Positions 30,870 through 41,744 of a DNA stretch of 64,000 bases are shown piece by piece (positions within the stretch are counted from its first letter, which is position 1; the number at the start of each line of letters is the position of its first letter). A program made the position numbers and the translations under genes. The stretch comes from Salminus brasiliensis (Eukaryota; Chordata; Actinopteri; Characiformes; Bryconidae), in the NCBI RefSeq assembly GCF_030463535.1, contig NC_132878.1, positions 91,385,007-91,449,006 of the forward strand, in the 5' to 3' direction. The notes under the pieces were generated by a model. It was not told the DNA's origin and made no database searches. It saw only the letters and a list, made by a program, of their open reading frames with translations.

Positions 30870-32735
30870 CTGGCAAGGATGCAGGTGTTTTTCATGTGGT
30901 CAACATTCAGCCATACCACACGTGGGAATCAGGTGGCCCACCTGGAAACAACCAACACCCTCCAAGAACTAAAGATGTGGCTGAAGGACCAGAGGATCAG
31001 GCAGACAGTCAACCCCATAACACTGCTGTTCACACAGATCTACAGGAGTTGTATCCTTGAGGTCTGGAACCATGTCAAAGACTGTCCACAGACTCACATT
31101 GATTACACTAGCTGTGGCACTGATCCTAGAGCTCCAAACACTAACAACCGATGACGACAGTAAACATCCAGGCACATGCTACTCACTCAGACCAAGACGT
31201 GTACCTAGCATCAAAAAATAGACCAACCCATGTCACACTCAGAGACTGGACCAATGAGTTATGTATGCAGTTTATACACCTAGTGTTGTTTGTACAGTTT
31301 CTACATACATGTTACAGTGTCTGATGCTGGGTACCGTTGGGACCTTATGTTTTCTTTCAAAACAAAAAAGGGGTATTTGGTATTTTGTACTGCGCTGACT
31401 ATATTTTCTTTTCTCCTTAAAGTATATGCTGTATGGTCACGTATTTTTGTCCATATAGCTAGCACAGTCACTAAGCCATTCCACTGCAGTTCTGTACATT
31501 GCAATAGTTGACCTCTTACTTCTGCTTATGTTGGAAGTCATTATTTTCTAAATAACAATAAGTTTGTACCTAAGTATGAGTTAGGCTACTCTGCACACTT
31601 CTGAGTGGGGTTAAAATAGATAGTAGCACTAGCTAGTTTAATAGGGATTTGGACACAGCCACAGCACAGTTACAGTGCATGTTTGTTAGCTTGTAAATCT
31701 TCATTTTCTGTACAAGTTAGTTAGTGCTAGTTAGTGCTAGCTAACTGGATGGATCCAACTCCAACTGATTCCTGGTAGGCTACAAACGCCCAAATGTAGT
31801 AGTTTTGCGGATTAAGGTGTTGTTAAGATGTTAACTAAGTAGGTAAAGTTTTAGTAAACTGCTCAAATCCACTATAAGAACTAAAATAATTAAGGTTAAG
31901 TTAAAATCCAGTGATTACTGAGTCGTTTAAAGCCAGCAACGCCCTAAAATGAACTTACTCAACTTCTGCAGCCCTACAAACAGCCCTCATTACGGTCTAA
32001 CTTACAGTGAAGGACTTCAGTACGGGTTACTGAAGTTTATTAAATGATCTAAGTTCTCGCAAACCTCTACAAACTCACCTTGTAATCGATCAGGAATTAA
32101 ATAAACAGGCTAGTTTTGCGCAGTCCAGCTTCAGATCATGTAGTTTCCCTATTCCAGCTCAACTCGAGGCACACCCCATGATCCACAAGAGAAAAGCCTG
32201 CAAATGTCTAGTTAGAAATGTCTAACTTTGCAAACAAAAGTCCAGATAACACTTTTTACATTTAGAGTAATAGTGTTTATAGAGGCATAAGTAAGAAAAG
32301 AGACAGCATAGGATCACAGACTGGTACTACATTGCTTTCCCCCACACACACCATTGCTAAAATATATTATTCTATGATATTGATGCTGCCAGCATCACAG
32401 GTTTTCATTCAGTCAACAAGACAGGCCACAAATGCTTCTTTTTTTTGTATACACTTTCACACTAACCATGCTTTTACCATGATTTTCTTTGCCATAACAC
32501 ATACAGATATAAGTCTTATAAGTCTTAATGAAACATTATAAGTGATTTGTCTTATAAGGCAGAGACACATGAGAGCTTTAAAGGTTTATACAGGTTACAA
32601 TGAAGCAGTAGCTGGATTTCTTCGTGCACATCCCAGCATCATTGGTTTGCGTAGACATTTGATCATTTTTTGATAAAAAAAAGCTAAATATAAAAGACTG
32701 ATTGCCATTTAGATGTTTCTGCTATCTCAAGACAT
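30870..32735. other. Unassigned spacer downstream of the rapunzel-like gene
   Basis: No gene is recognised. AT-rich with GCTAGTTAGT-type words near 31716-31740. Parts at 30880-31190 look like a diverged transposon but cannot be named. Confidence 0.3.
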
Positions 32736-33917
32736 CTATTCTGAGTGGATGCAAAGGTATGCTCTTTTGTGAACTCCAAAATAATAGCATTCTGGTTGGA
32801 AGTTGTTGGTCTCCTCCATTTTCTTATAGCGGCTGACTGCATGCACAAGGCAGTTGGGTAGGCTGTTGCACAGAGACTGTGCCACGGAGACCATGTTGCC
32901 CTTGAGCTTTTGTGTCTCGATCTGATCGTGCAGCTGGTTTCTGTTGAGCGGTTTAGGGTCCACGCTGAAAGACACCACAATTCGAATGTCATTTTTGGTC
33001 AAAAGGTCAAATACATTGCCGCCTCCACCACTTCCATAATACTTCTCACCAGCCAAACAATTCCAGAAACATCTATCACCATGGTTGAAGACCATAATAG
33101 ACCAGGAGACCCAGTCGTACTTCTTGACAAGGGCATCCAGTAGATATTTGGCAAACTCTGGGTCGACACTGCTTGGCTTCTCCAAAAGTTGGTGCTCTAC
33201 ATCCATCTTGGCTTGGGCAGGGAAGTTATTTATGCATTCATCCACTGCCGCCTTCATGCGTTTCTCCACATCCTCCATGCGCTCTTGCCATTTCTCAACC
33301 ATAGGCTTCCCAATTTCTCCTTCCTTCAGGGCAGTGTAGCCCATCACTGCTATGATCCCAACCAGGAACCGCTTCTTCAGCTGGGTGCAGAATACCTCCA
33401 CTGCCCTTCTGCTTCTCTGCTCAGTGGTCACTACCGTGTCCAGCATTGCGTCTCCAGAAATGTTCTCTCCGGTGACGGCGTTGTATAAGGCGTCGAGGTT
33501 GACCTCGCGATCGGTGTTCTCAAAGTGGCTGAGGAACTTCTCCTTCTTCTTCTCCTTGAACTTCGGCTTGGCGAGGATAAACTCTTGGAACTTCTCATAC
33601 TGACTGATCATTTGCACCTCACGGTCGAAGTTCTGCCTGTTCATTGTCGAGCGCTGCTGCTCCAGGGCTATTTTGTCGATTTCGTCCTGGATTGCCTCCA
33701 GCTTCTGATTGACCCTTTCAAACTGCTCAGCAAGGTACTTGGCCTCTTTGCCCTCTGGGTTGCTGAGGATCTCAGCGGAGGCCACAAAAACTGCCTCCAG
33801 GATGGGATGGAACTGGCCCACGGTGGCCGCCAGGATCTCACAGCCTTGGCCCATTATGTCCATTCCTTTCTCAATCTTGCTCCGGTTCTGCAGAACCCAT
33901 TCTTCCACACGATTCAT
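32736..33917 (-). CDS. rpz: Rapunzel-family protein (single coding exon)
   Basis: An uninterrupted 393-residue frame starts MNRVEEWVLQNRSKIEKGMD and continues GQFHPILEAVFVASAEIL, then an amphipathic, Glu/Lys-rich coiled-coil-like stretch (QFERVNQKLEAIQDEIDKI, TMNRQNFDREVQMISQYEKF), FLSHFENTDREVNLDALYNA and KKRFLVGIIAVMGYTALKEG. This order matches the fish rapunzel family, which is compact, largely helical and intron-poor in its coding part. In zebrafish a dominant rapunzel mutation causes fin and bone overgrowth; the biochemical role is not known. The C-terminal third (a Gly-rich YGSGGGGNVFDLL at about 291-303, SFSVDPKPLNRNQLHDQ, then CYYFGVHKRAYLCIH) is more divergent. There is no signal peptide and no clear transmembrane helix except the short LVGIIAVMG stretch. 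The ATG at 33917 is the first Met of the family start. A 5' non-coding exon further right is expected but not located. Confidence 0.88.
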   Translation of the reverse strand: MNRVEEWVLQNRSKIEKGMDIMGQGCEILAATVGQFHPILEAVFVASAEILSNPEGKEAKYLAEQFERVNQKLEAIQDEIDKIALEQQRSTMNRQNFDREVQMISQYEKFQEFILAKPKFKEKKKEKFLSHFENTDREVNLDALYNAVTGENISGDAMLDTVVTTEQRSRRAVEVFCTQLKKRFLVGIIAVMGYTALKEGEIGKPMVEKWQERMEDVEKRMKAAVDECINNFPAQAKMDVEHQLLEKPSSVDPEFAKYLLDALVKKYDWVSWSIMVFNHGDRCFWNCLAGEKYYGSGGGGNVFDLLTKNDIRIVVSFSVDPKPLNRNQLHDQIETQKLKGNMVSVAQSLCNSLPNCLVHAVSRYKKMEETNNFQPECYYFGVHKRAYLCIHSE

Positions 33918-33919
33918 TT

Positions 33920-34670
33920 TGGATGCCAGGAAAGAGGCCCTGTCTTAATCCTTTAAGGGCCTGGCAAGTGCACTCTCTGTAACACAGTGAGAGAAATCAT
34001 GTGAAAACCTGAGCATTTGAGGACGTTTTTAGGTAGTTTGATTACACAGGGGAGATGAGCTCACACATATCTCATTTCAAAAGGCACACCCAGATCTGAG
34101 AAAATGTGTAACCATTACACTTGTTCATTAATATAAGCCATACGCTTTCCACCAATCAGCAAAAAATTAGTAAAATCTGGATAAACATAAAAAAAAAACC
34201 ATACTTACTTAAAAATGATTCTCAGTGAGGCTCTGATCAAATCCTCCCTTGCAACAACATGTATGATGGCTTTGCAATTAAAACTCCAGGGTGTTTCCAA
34301 TTTAGAAGAACAACAGAGCAAGTGCCAGCATTTTTCATGTATCTGAATTTAGTCAGACGTAATTGCCTGCAGCAGAATCTTTTACATCAGGGCCAAAAAT
34401 AAAAAAAAGGAGAGATCTGCTTTTGATCGTTCTTGTAGGCACAATCTTTCAGCAGTGTTTCAGCAGCTAACCTTTACAGCTCAAAACCACATCCTTGGGT
34501 ACTAATCCAGCCATATTCACTACGTTAGACAAAGTCTTATGCCAGTCAATATTTACTTAAGCTCAACATCCGGCCATCTCTCGTTACTTCAGAGGAAGCT
34601 TTTCTTATTAAGCATTATACTAAGCCAAACAGCTTTATTACTGTGTGTATTTCAAAGATTATTTTAGGGT
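33920..34670. other. Upstream region of the rapunzel-like gene
   Basis: It presumably holds its 5' UTR and promoter. An acceptor-like GATTAAGACAG (minus strand) lies about 30 nt upstream of the start. No TATA box or exon can be fixed with confidence. Confidence 0.3.
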
Positions 34671-34674
34671 TTCT

Positions 34675-35240
34675 ATGTCAAGAAGAGCTGTTTTCATATC
34701 TCTGTGAACTTTCTTTCATGTGTTTTATGTTTTGTCTTTCAAATAAAATCACAAATGCAGACAAAACTGACAGAGAATAAAAGACATCACTGAAAAAGTC
34801 TGAGAAAAAAAGACGAGGCTTACCGTTATTTGGGTAAAGTGTACAGAGGTGCGCTCTAGTGTTCCAGCAGTGGCCATATGTGTCAAAGCACCAGCCTCCC
34901 AGGGTCTGCATGTATATATAGCCAGGGGCTGGTCCATTCTTGGCTTTGTAGGCCAGCATAAAAATTTGAATCTGATGTGGGCAGCAGCTACAGGAAGCCA
35001 GTGAAGAGAACGCAGCAGTGGAGTGAAATGGCTGAATTTAGGAACGTTGAAGACGACCCGTGACGCTGCATTCAAAGTTGCAGGGGCCTGGTGGTGCGCA
35101 AAGGCCAGAAGGGAGCCACAGTAGTCAAGTCTTGAAGTAACTAGACTGAACGAGCACCTGGGCGGCCTCTCTAGAGAGGAAGGGACGAATTCTCCAGATG
35201 TTGTACAGGCGGCATGACCGAGTTAGATTTGCAACATGAC
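34675..35240 (-). mobile_element. LINE fragment, ORF2 C-terminus (same family as 60888-61470)
   Basis: On the minus strand NAASRVVFNVPKFSHFTPLL then RSLHWLPVAAAHIRFK and the YKAKNGPAPGYIY words mark the C-terminal end of an L2/CR1-like ORF2. CTAGAGAGGAAGGGACGAAT and TGTACAGGCGGCATGACCGA (plus) lie in its upstream part. Frames are broken. Confidence 0.75.
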
Positions 35241-35249
35241 TTGAGAACG

Positions 35250-35830
35250 ATAACTGATCATCCAACATTTTCTGATAGTCACTGACTGTTACTCACTGTA
35301 ACCTGAAGTATGTGTCTTGACCTCCACCATAGCAGAGAACGTTATCACATGCATGAAGTAAATATTTTCCAGACATAGTGTATCTACCGAGGTATTACTG
35401 ATAACGGTCCACAATGTAGCAGTGCAGGTTTCAAAGCCTTTTCTCAGAAAAGGGACTTCATACACACTACAGCCAGTCCACATTTTCCGCAGTCTAATGG
35501 GCTGTTGGAGAAGACAGTTGGCATTGTGAAGAAGCTGATGAGAAAAGCTAAAGACAGTGGAAGTGATTTCCACAAGGCTCTTCTTGCCTATCGTAGTACA
35601 CCATTGGAGTGTGGCTATTCACTTGCTCAACTCCTCATGGGACAACGTTTTTGCTTCAATCTTCCTGTCAAAGAAGACCTTCTTGAAAAAAAGGACTGCA
35701 ACAGTGAGACAGCTCTAGGAGCATGAAAGGGCAAAACAGAAGATCTACTATGACATGAAAGCAAGGCCGCTCCTGCTTAATTCAGACCAGGAGAAATCAA
35801 GTGTCAGAAGGTCAACACGCACACACAAAC
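35250..35830 (+). mobile_element. Ty3/gypsy integrase core fragment
   Basis: The plus strand reads RGITDNGPQCSSAGFKAFSQ, then HTTASPHFPQSNGLLEKTV, GIVKKLMRKAKDSGSDFHKA and LLAYRSTPLECGYSLAQLLM, then GQRFCFNLP. The second Asp (TDNGPQ) and the Glu (LLEKTV) of the DDE triad are present. Upstream and downstream frames are broken, and the rest of the element is missing. Confidence 0.8.
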
Positions 35831-35939
35831 GTCCAGAGAGACATATTGAGTCCTAGCCATCCACTGATCCTGGCCAACCAGCGATCCTCTGATCATTGTC
35901 ACAGTGCCTTAATCCGCTGGACCACCCGGAGCCCATCTG

Positions 35940-36170
35940 CATATGGATATGTAGTATTCATATCTGTACAAGTACAAGTTTTTACATCTCTCTTTATTAC
36001 TTTTAGTATGTTTTTAACTTTATTATTCTTTATTCTATGTATTGTGTCATGTACTTTTCTCTCTTGGGTTTACATGTCATGCTTGTGTGGCTCTCACAGA
36101 GTAAAATTCCTGGTATGTGTGACATACTTGGTGAAATAAAAAAGATTCTGATTCTGATGTGCTTGTAGCG
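35940..36170 (+). mobile_element. LINE 3' end with (ATTCTG)n tail
   Basis: ACATACTTGGTGAAATAAAA then AAGATTCTGATTCTGAT is the reverse complement of the 3' end of LINE C and LINE D. Only the 3' UTR remains. Confidence 0.7.
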
Positions 36171-36289
36171 CTCACAGTTCCCCATAGTTCTACTCATCTG
36201 GGCTGGAGATGCTGTAAAACCTATAGTGATGTGTATATATATCTGTAGACATATGAGTCACCAGGTGTACTACAGAAGTAAACTCGAGC

Positions 36290-36860
36290 GGCAACATCTG
36301 ATAGGTCTATTGAAAAAAAAAGCCCTGGTTAAACTGATCAAGTTGGTTGATCAGCTACGCGTTGACCAGCAGGTATGTTTTTCTTTGAGTTTGATCGTTT
36401 AGATAAATGACCGTAGAACAACATGGACAGTGCATCATCTCTCAAAAGCCACTGAAAAAGCTCAGAAACACTGTAGGTCGAGCACCTCTACTGGCTGGTT
36501 GCAGTATGTGGTGTAGCTCCACTCATCAAGACCACTGAGCATTAAGAAACCAGCAGAATTCCAACATAGTATAAAGTCCTACAGGCGTTTGGAAATCCCA
36601 TAGGACTGTATTGGAAAAACTGAAAAATCCTATAGGATTTTTGGACCAGGCAACCAGCATGCTGTTGGCCAGCATGACCAGCCTTGATCCATCAGTATGA
36701 CCAGCTTGGTCAAGCCTATCGTTGTTGGTCAACTAGCAAAAATACCCTTCACTGGTTAAGAGCTCAGCTGGTCAATCATCTTAACCAGCTGACTTACCAG
36801 AAGACCAGCTTTATACCCCCTTAACCATCATAGTCCAGCTCAGCCCCTCTGAAACCAGCT
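36290..36860. repeat. CCAGC/CTGGT-rich palindrome-like repeat
   Basis: Many copies of ACCAGC, GACCAGCTTGGTC, TTGGTCAACTAGC and CCAGCTGG occur on both strands, most densely at 36640-36860. Similar words make an inverted repeat at 60551-60671. It is probably a fish MITE family. Confidence 0.5.
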
Positions 36861-37077
36861 GGTGTTGAGGATGTATTTTTCAGAAGCATCATCTCTGATT
36901 TAATTATTTACAAATATATTTTTTGTAATATTTTAATGTATTTTTATTGTTTCAATTTTCTACCCATGGGCTAAATTTAGTTTTCCCATCAACTCCAGGA
37001 CTCCACTATGCAACTATATATATATAAAAAATAAAAAACAACCCACCTTCTCTAATCTCAGTGTTTTAGCTCCAGGC

Positions 37078-37560
37078 TCTTCTCTCCAATCTCACTGTGT
37101 GAAATACACCTCTTTACCTGACTTCCAGCAAGTGAAACCCTTTTGTTTTTTTCATGGGCGGGTTTTGCTGATGCAAAGGCAGCTCTGTGGTATGACAGTA
37201 ATAATAATGTGGATCATAACCACAGGGTGGCGATGTAGCACCAAATGAATGCAGGGTGTTTCAGCTTCTGTACCTTTTCTACTGGACTGTCTGCCATGTC
37301 AACTACAGGCCTGGCAGCAACTTCACAGAGAGAATCTGCTGTAATGATAGAAATATGAGCACCCCAATAAAGCATAGTGTTTGCCTGGGACTAATAATAA
37401 TAATAATAATAATAAACAGTGATATACAAGTCATTCTATTACAACATTCATTCACATTTACAGAAATAATCCTCTTTAAGTCCCAGGACGCTGAACAAAG
37501 ACATGACAAGACAACCATATTCACCATTAGTGTTGGCCACAGATGGAATTTGGTTCACCC
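37078..37560 (-). repeat. Dispersed composite repeat, copy B
   Basis: Reverse-orientation relative of 10200-10710, with the same inner (AAT)n, here only about seven units at 37392-37413, and the same connection to a SINE-like unit on its right. The two copies differ by scattered substitutions and short indels. Confidence 0.75.
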
Positions 37561-37568
37561 ATGTAGTG

Positions 37569-37610
<42 letters not shown>

Positions 37611-37790
37611 TGTGATCAAACACACACAGTGACAGTGAACACACATTCCGGTAGAACCTGGGGAGCAGAGAGAGCGAGTGGTCTTGACCAAGAACCCAAC
37701 AGTGGCAGTTTGCAGAGCCCAAAAATCAAATCCACAACCCTGTCATCTGTAGCCCAGCACTCTAACCGCTGAGCCACCTCTGGGCTTGGT
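37561..37790 (-). mobile_element. Decayed SINE family 1 copy
   Basis: The (CA)n tract at 37570-37602 is followed by a single CACTTGTGATCAAACACACA unit. Then come CAACAGTGGCAGTTTGCAGA and the complement of the tRNA-like head (CACTCTAACCGCTGAGCCAC) at about 37758-37778. The B box is mutated. Confidence 0.75.
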
Positions 37791-37892
37791 CACTCATTTC
37801 AGCTTGGAGTATAGAATAAATGCAGCTAAGGAGAAATGGTGGAGTCGTTACGTAGTTGTGGATGAACTTATGCATCGTATGACAGACTTTAT

Positions 37893-38080
37893 CTCATTTA
37901 CATTTACGCCATTTAGCTGATGCTCTTATCCAGAGCGACTTACAAGGTAACTTGTATTACAGGGGTGGGCCAATGTAATATTAGGAGTCTTGCCCAAGGA
38001 GTCTTATTGGTGTAGCACAGCACAGGTGTGGTAGCTTACTGGCAGGTAGTGGTTTTATCTATTGCGCCACACCGGGCATA
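37893..38080 (-). mobile_element. tRNA-derived SINE family 2 with LINE-type tail
   Basis: On the minus strand the head GGTGTGGCGCAATAGATAAA resembles a tRNA A box. The body follows, and the 3' tail is CTTGTAAGTCGCTCTGGATA then AGAGCATCAGCTAAATGGCG and TAAATG repeats. The same tail ends the LINE at 60888-61470, so this SINE probably uses that LINE's machinery. Confidence 0.75.
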
Positions 38081-38149
38081 TCTAAAAACAGAGAAAGATG
38101 TACCTCTCTACAGCATGCAGTTTGAACGATGAGACCCCAGCCAACATGC

Positions 38150-38420
38150 TCATTGGGTTTATACATGTGTTTTTACTGGGTCCCAGTTGGGCTTCCTAAA
38201 TGGGCCCCATCATTTCAGCCTACCTTAATCTCACATGGGTCCCATTTAGGTCCCTGTATGCATTGTGCAACCCAGAAAAAAATTTGATTTTTAACTCCTC
38301 CTGGTCCTATCACTGTACCTGGTGGGACCCTGGAAGGCATGGAACCCAGGGGCAAAACTTTCTGGTACCCAGTTGGGCTACCCATACAGGCCCCAAATGG
38401 GTATGTTATCTGGGACTTAC
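38150..38420. repeat. Dispersed repeat, reverse relative at 63830-64000
   Basis: Shared words (in complement) include GGGCTACCCATACAGGCCCC, GGTCCCATTTAGGTCCCTGT and ATGCA. The class is unknown, possibly a DNA transposon. Confidence 0.55.
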
Positions 38421-38518
38421 AAAAGCTTCCTCTGATTGTTAGCTACATTAACCTTGTAGTTCCAGAGCAAAACTACAGAAACAAACTTAAGACACTAAAC
38501 TTTTATTTTAGATCCTAC

Positions 38519-38624
38519 CCCTAGAACAGTGTGTGTACTGCCCAGCTGCTACTTCACGGTCCGAGACACAAAGCGCAGAGTGTGCAGAAGCAAACCCCTC
38601 AGCCTTGGTCACCTTTAGCGACAT
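38519..38624 (-). pseudogene. Broken first coding exon of an MS4A gene
   Basis: It starts ATGTCGCTAAAGGTGACCAA (MSLKVTKAEG), closely matching the start of the intact MS4A gene (MSLTVTKAEG). It ends with the same CTAGGGGTAGGATC-type exon/donor context. Between them about 68 nt present in the intact exon (174 nt) are missing, which shifts the frame, and a TAG interrupts it. None of the downstream MS4A exons was found to its left. It is a dead relic of a second MS4A gene, or an exon duplicated alone. Confidence 0.85.
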
Positions 38625-38739
38625 CCTGAAGATCCATGACCACACAAATAAATACAAATATATAAATACATGCAAAAAGAACCCCCCAACAATCCTAAAA
38701 TGTAATTACTGTACAAACAAGAAGCTCTTATCACAGTTG

Positions 38740-38864
38740 ATGTCAAAGTACAATGTCTACCATCAGAAAGTACAGCGCCTACCACAAGGTACAACGTCTA
38801 TCACCAACGTCTAAACTACAGCATCTACCATCCGAAAGTACAGCGTCTACAATCAGATACTACA
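38740..38864. repeat. 22-bp minisatellite, left part, diverged
   Basis: TCTACCATC-GAAAGTACAGC and related words repeat at about 22-bp spacing with more divergence than in the right part. The LINE at 38865 interrupts the array after TACTACAG. Confidence 0.75.
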
Positions 38865-39515
38865 GAATCAGAATCAGAATCTCTTTATTTCACCAAGTAT
38901 GTTACACATACAAGGAATTTGTCTTGGTGAGAGCAACACGTATGACAAGTAACAAAAAACACAGAACACAGATTATTTACAGTATTAAACTAAAGGAAAA
39001 TGAAACTAAACAATAAATAGGGTAGGGGATAAATTAAAAAGTAAAAAGTACTAAAGGTAATAAAGAGCTGATATTTACAGAGAGAGAACATCTGTACAGT
39101 GTGCAAATAGTCATAGTGCAAACAGGCAGAGTGCAAAATAGCTGTTCAGTCCGGTTTGGTACAGTTCAGTTGTATGTTTGGAGGTTTACAGTGGGAGGTG
39201 TTCACTGTGGTTGAGGAGCGCTACAGCTCTGGGGAAGAAGCTGTTAGCATGACGTGTTGTGCTGGTTTTGATGGACCGCAGTCTTCTACCATAGGGGAGT
39301 GTCTGGAAGAGGAGGTGTCCAGGATGTGAGGGGTCAGATGTAATCTTGCCAGCCCGCTTCCTCACCCTGCTGGTGTACATCTGCTGAAGTGATGGCAGGT
39401 TACATCCAATGATCCTCTCTGCTGTCCTGATGATGCGCTGGAGTTTGGCTCTTTCTTGTGAGGTGGAGGAACCAAACCAGAAAGTTATGGAGGCTGTGAG
39501 AATGGACTCGATGAA
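38865..39515 (-). mobile_element. LINE D, 5'-truncated, inserted in the 22-bp array
   Basis: The 3' tail on the left is GAATCAGAATCAGAATCTC (plus). The minus-strand coding end reads IESILTASITFWFGSSTSQE, RAKLQRIIRTAERIIGCNLP, RVRKRAGKITSDPSHPGHLL, PYGRRLRSIK and NSFFPRAVALLNHSEHLPL. The open part (39186-39527) is undamaged over its length, so it is younger than LINE C. It has only the last part of ORF2. Confidence 0.9.
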
Positions 39516-40280
39516 CGCTTCTACCATCCGAAGGTACAGCCTCTACAATTAAATACTACAGCATCTACCATTTGAAGGTACAGCCTCTACAATTAGATAC
39601 TACAGCATCTACAATCAGATACACCATCTACCATGCAAAAGTACAGCCTCTACAATCAGATACTACAGTATCTACCATCCGAAGGTACATCCTCTACAAT
39701 TAGATACTACAGCCTCTACCATCCGAAAGCACAGCCTCTACAGTCAGATACTACAGCCTCTACAATCAGATACTACAGCATCTACCATCCGAAGGTACAG
39801 CCTCTACAGTCAGATACTACAGCCTCTACAATCAGATACTACAGCATCTACCATCCGAAGGTACAGCCTCTACAATCAGATACTACAGCCTCTACCATCC
39901 GAAGGTACAGCCTCTACAATCAGATACTACAGCATCTACCATCCGAAAGTACAGCCTCTACAATTAGATACTACAGCATCTACCATCCGAAGGTACAGCC
40001 TCTACAATCAGATACTACAGCCTCTACAATCAGATACTACAGCATCTACCATCCGAAAGTACAGCCTCTACAATCAAATACTACAGCATCTACCATCCGA
40101 AGGTACAGCCTCTACAATCAGATACTACAGCCTCTACAATCAGATACTACAGCATCTACCATCCGAAAGTACAGCCTCTACAATCAGATACTACAGCATC
40201 TACCATGCAAAAGTATAGCCTCTACAAATAGATACTACAGCATCTACCATCCGAAGGTACAGCATCTACCACCAAAGAGA
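39516..40280. repeat. 22-bp minisatellite with two alternating monomers
   Basis: There are about 34 units of 22 bp. Type A has CCTCTACAATCAGATA, type B has CATCTACCATCCGAAGG, and each is followed by a TACAG word. They alternate A-B or A-A-B, giving a higher-order pattern of 44 and 66 bp. The frame open through 39633-40295 is a by-product of this regular repeat and not a gene. Confidence 0.95.
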
Positions 40281-40599
40281 GACCACACAGACTGAATGTT
40301 GTTTGCATGCATTATAAATGGCAGGTTTAGAGACAGGGTCATCTGTGGAGTACAGAAGCTCACACCAGAATAAATAAAACCTACATTTGCTCAAAGATGT
40401 GTGATTTCATTTGAGGTCTTGTTTGTAATCTAAGAAGATTTCACTCATACACCAAGACATGAGTGTGACATTTTAATAAAATGAATGAAAGTATTAATAA
40501 AGTTATGCTGTAGGGAGGAACTGGGGGAAGTTAGCTGTCGGCGTAGAGCCCATGTGGCTTTTCGCCGGAGTGTTCTGAAAGTTCTAAAGTAGGATGAGA

Positions 40600-41155
40600 G
40601 TGGTGATGGGGGCTGTGGATTTGGGGTGGGGACAGTGATGGGTGCAGTGGGTGCGTAGTGGAGCAGTAATAGTATTGTTAGTATGGGTTGAGCACAATGA
40701 TGGGTGCTGAGGGTACATGGAGGGACTAATGGGTACTGTGGGTATGGGGTGAGTGTGGACATGGGATAGGGACAGTGATGGGCGCAGTGGGTGCGTAGTG
40801 GAGCAGTAATAGTATTGTTAGTATGGGTTGAGCACAATGATGGGTGCTGAGGGTACATGGAGGGACTAATGGGTACTGTGGGTATGGGGTGGGTGTGGAT
40901 TTGGGGTGGGGACAGTGATAGGCGCAGTGGGTGCGTAGTGGAGCAGTAATGGTATTGTTAGTAAGGGATGAGCACAATGATGGTGCTAAAGGGTACATGT
41001 GTGGTGCTGTGGACGTGCAGTAGGGACAGTGAAGGTACTGTGTGTAAAGGGTGAGAGCGGTAATCGGTGCTGTGGGTACGTGGTGGAGCAGTAATAGCTA
41101 CTTTTGGTATTGGGTCAGCGCAATGATGGGTGCTGAGGGTACATGGAGGGACTAA
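40600..41155. repeat. 140-bp tandem repeat
   Basis: GGGACAGTGATGGGTGCAGT-like words start units at about 40630, 40770 and 40910, exactly 140 bp apart. A more diverged fourth unit follows to 41155. The first two units are nearly identical. Long minus-strand open frames across it come from the repeat. Confidence 0.93.
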
Positions 41156-41159
41156 TATG

Positions 41160-41700
41160 TTTCATATTAAAATATTGATATTAAATAATACTACTCACAA
41201 ATAAGAATACAACTTATTAAAAATCATATTTTTCTGAATTCTGTGAACTAGCTTTAATTGGGTTCAAACCTGTGTAAATGGTAGGGATACAGTGGGGTAT
41301 CAGTATCAAACATATCAACGAATGGAGTGAATTTTATTCCTTTTACAAGCAAATGCCAAGAACGCAGGTCCAGTTAAATTTATTCCCAATCTCTACATTT
41401 TATTAAGAATCAGCATCTGCACAAGTTGGATTTTCCTGGGATGTGTGCAAGGAGGAAAGCCTTAAAAACAAATCATGCTCTGCTCACCTCCCATAAAAAT
41501 CAAACTTGTCCAGACTGACCTGATCATATCTGCAGATTTCTGGACCAAGCAGTGAAGTATCAACAGTGTCCTCATCATCTTAAAGTCAGTTCTATGATAA
41601 TAAATTATGACCAGAAGCAGCAGGTGGTGTAGATCAACATGCATTTATTGACGGTGATCATGGAAATCATGGTTACAAACAAATGTGTAGAACATCCTGT
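41160..41700. other. Unassigned spacer
   Basis: AT-rich, with no gene or repeat family recognised. Confidence 0.3.
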
Positions 41701-41744
41701 TACTCAAAAACCCTGCATTTCCAATGTTGCCATTTTTCACTTTT

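Noticed and set aside
33525-33956. Plus-strand Leu-rich frame
   Set aside because: Antisense shadow of the rapunzel-like gene, whose minus-strand frame has a recognised family match.
28480-35600. Integrase pieces at 28.5 kb and 35.3 kb as two ends of one gypsy element
   Set aside because: They are complementary parts on the same strand, but 6.5 kb with several LINEs and the rapunzel-like gene lies between, and no shared family marker can be shown.
39516-40280. CRISPR array
   Set aside because: Repeats of 22 bp are adjacent, with no unique spacers, in a vertebrate genome; it is a minisatellite.
39633-40295. 220-codon open frame with Ser/Thr/Tyr-rich repeats
   Set aside because: A by-product of the 22-bp satellite; three monomers make 66 bp, so a frame without stops persists. 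No start context or homologue.
40445-40998. Pro/Thr-rich minus-strand frames
   Set aside because: They repeat every 140 bp with the tandem array.
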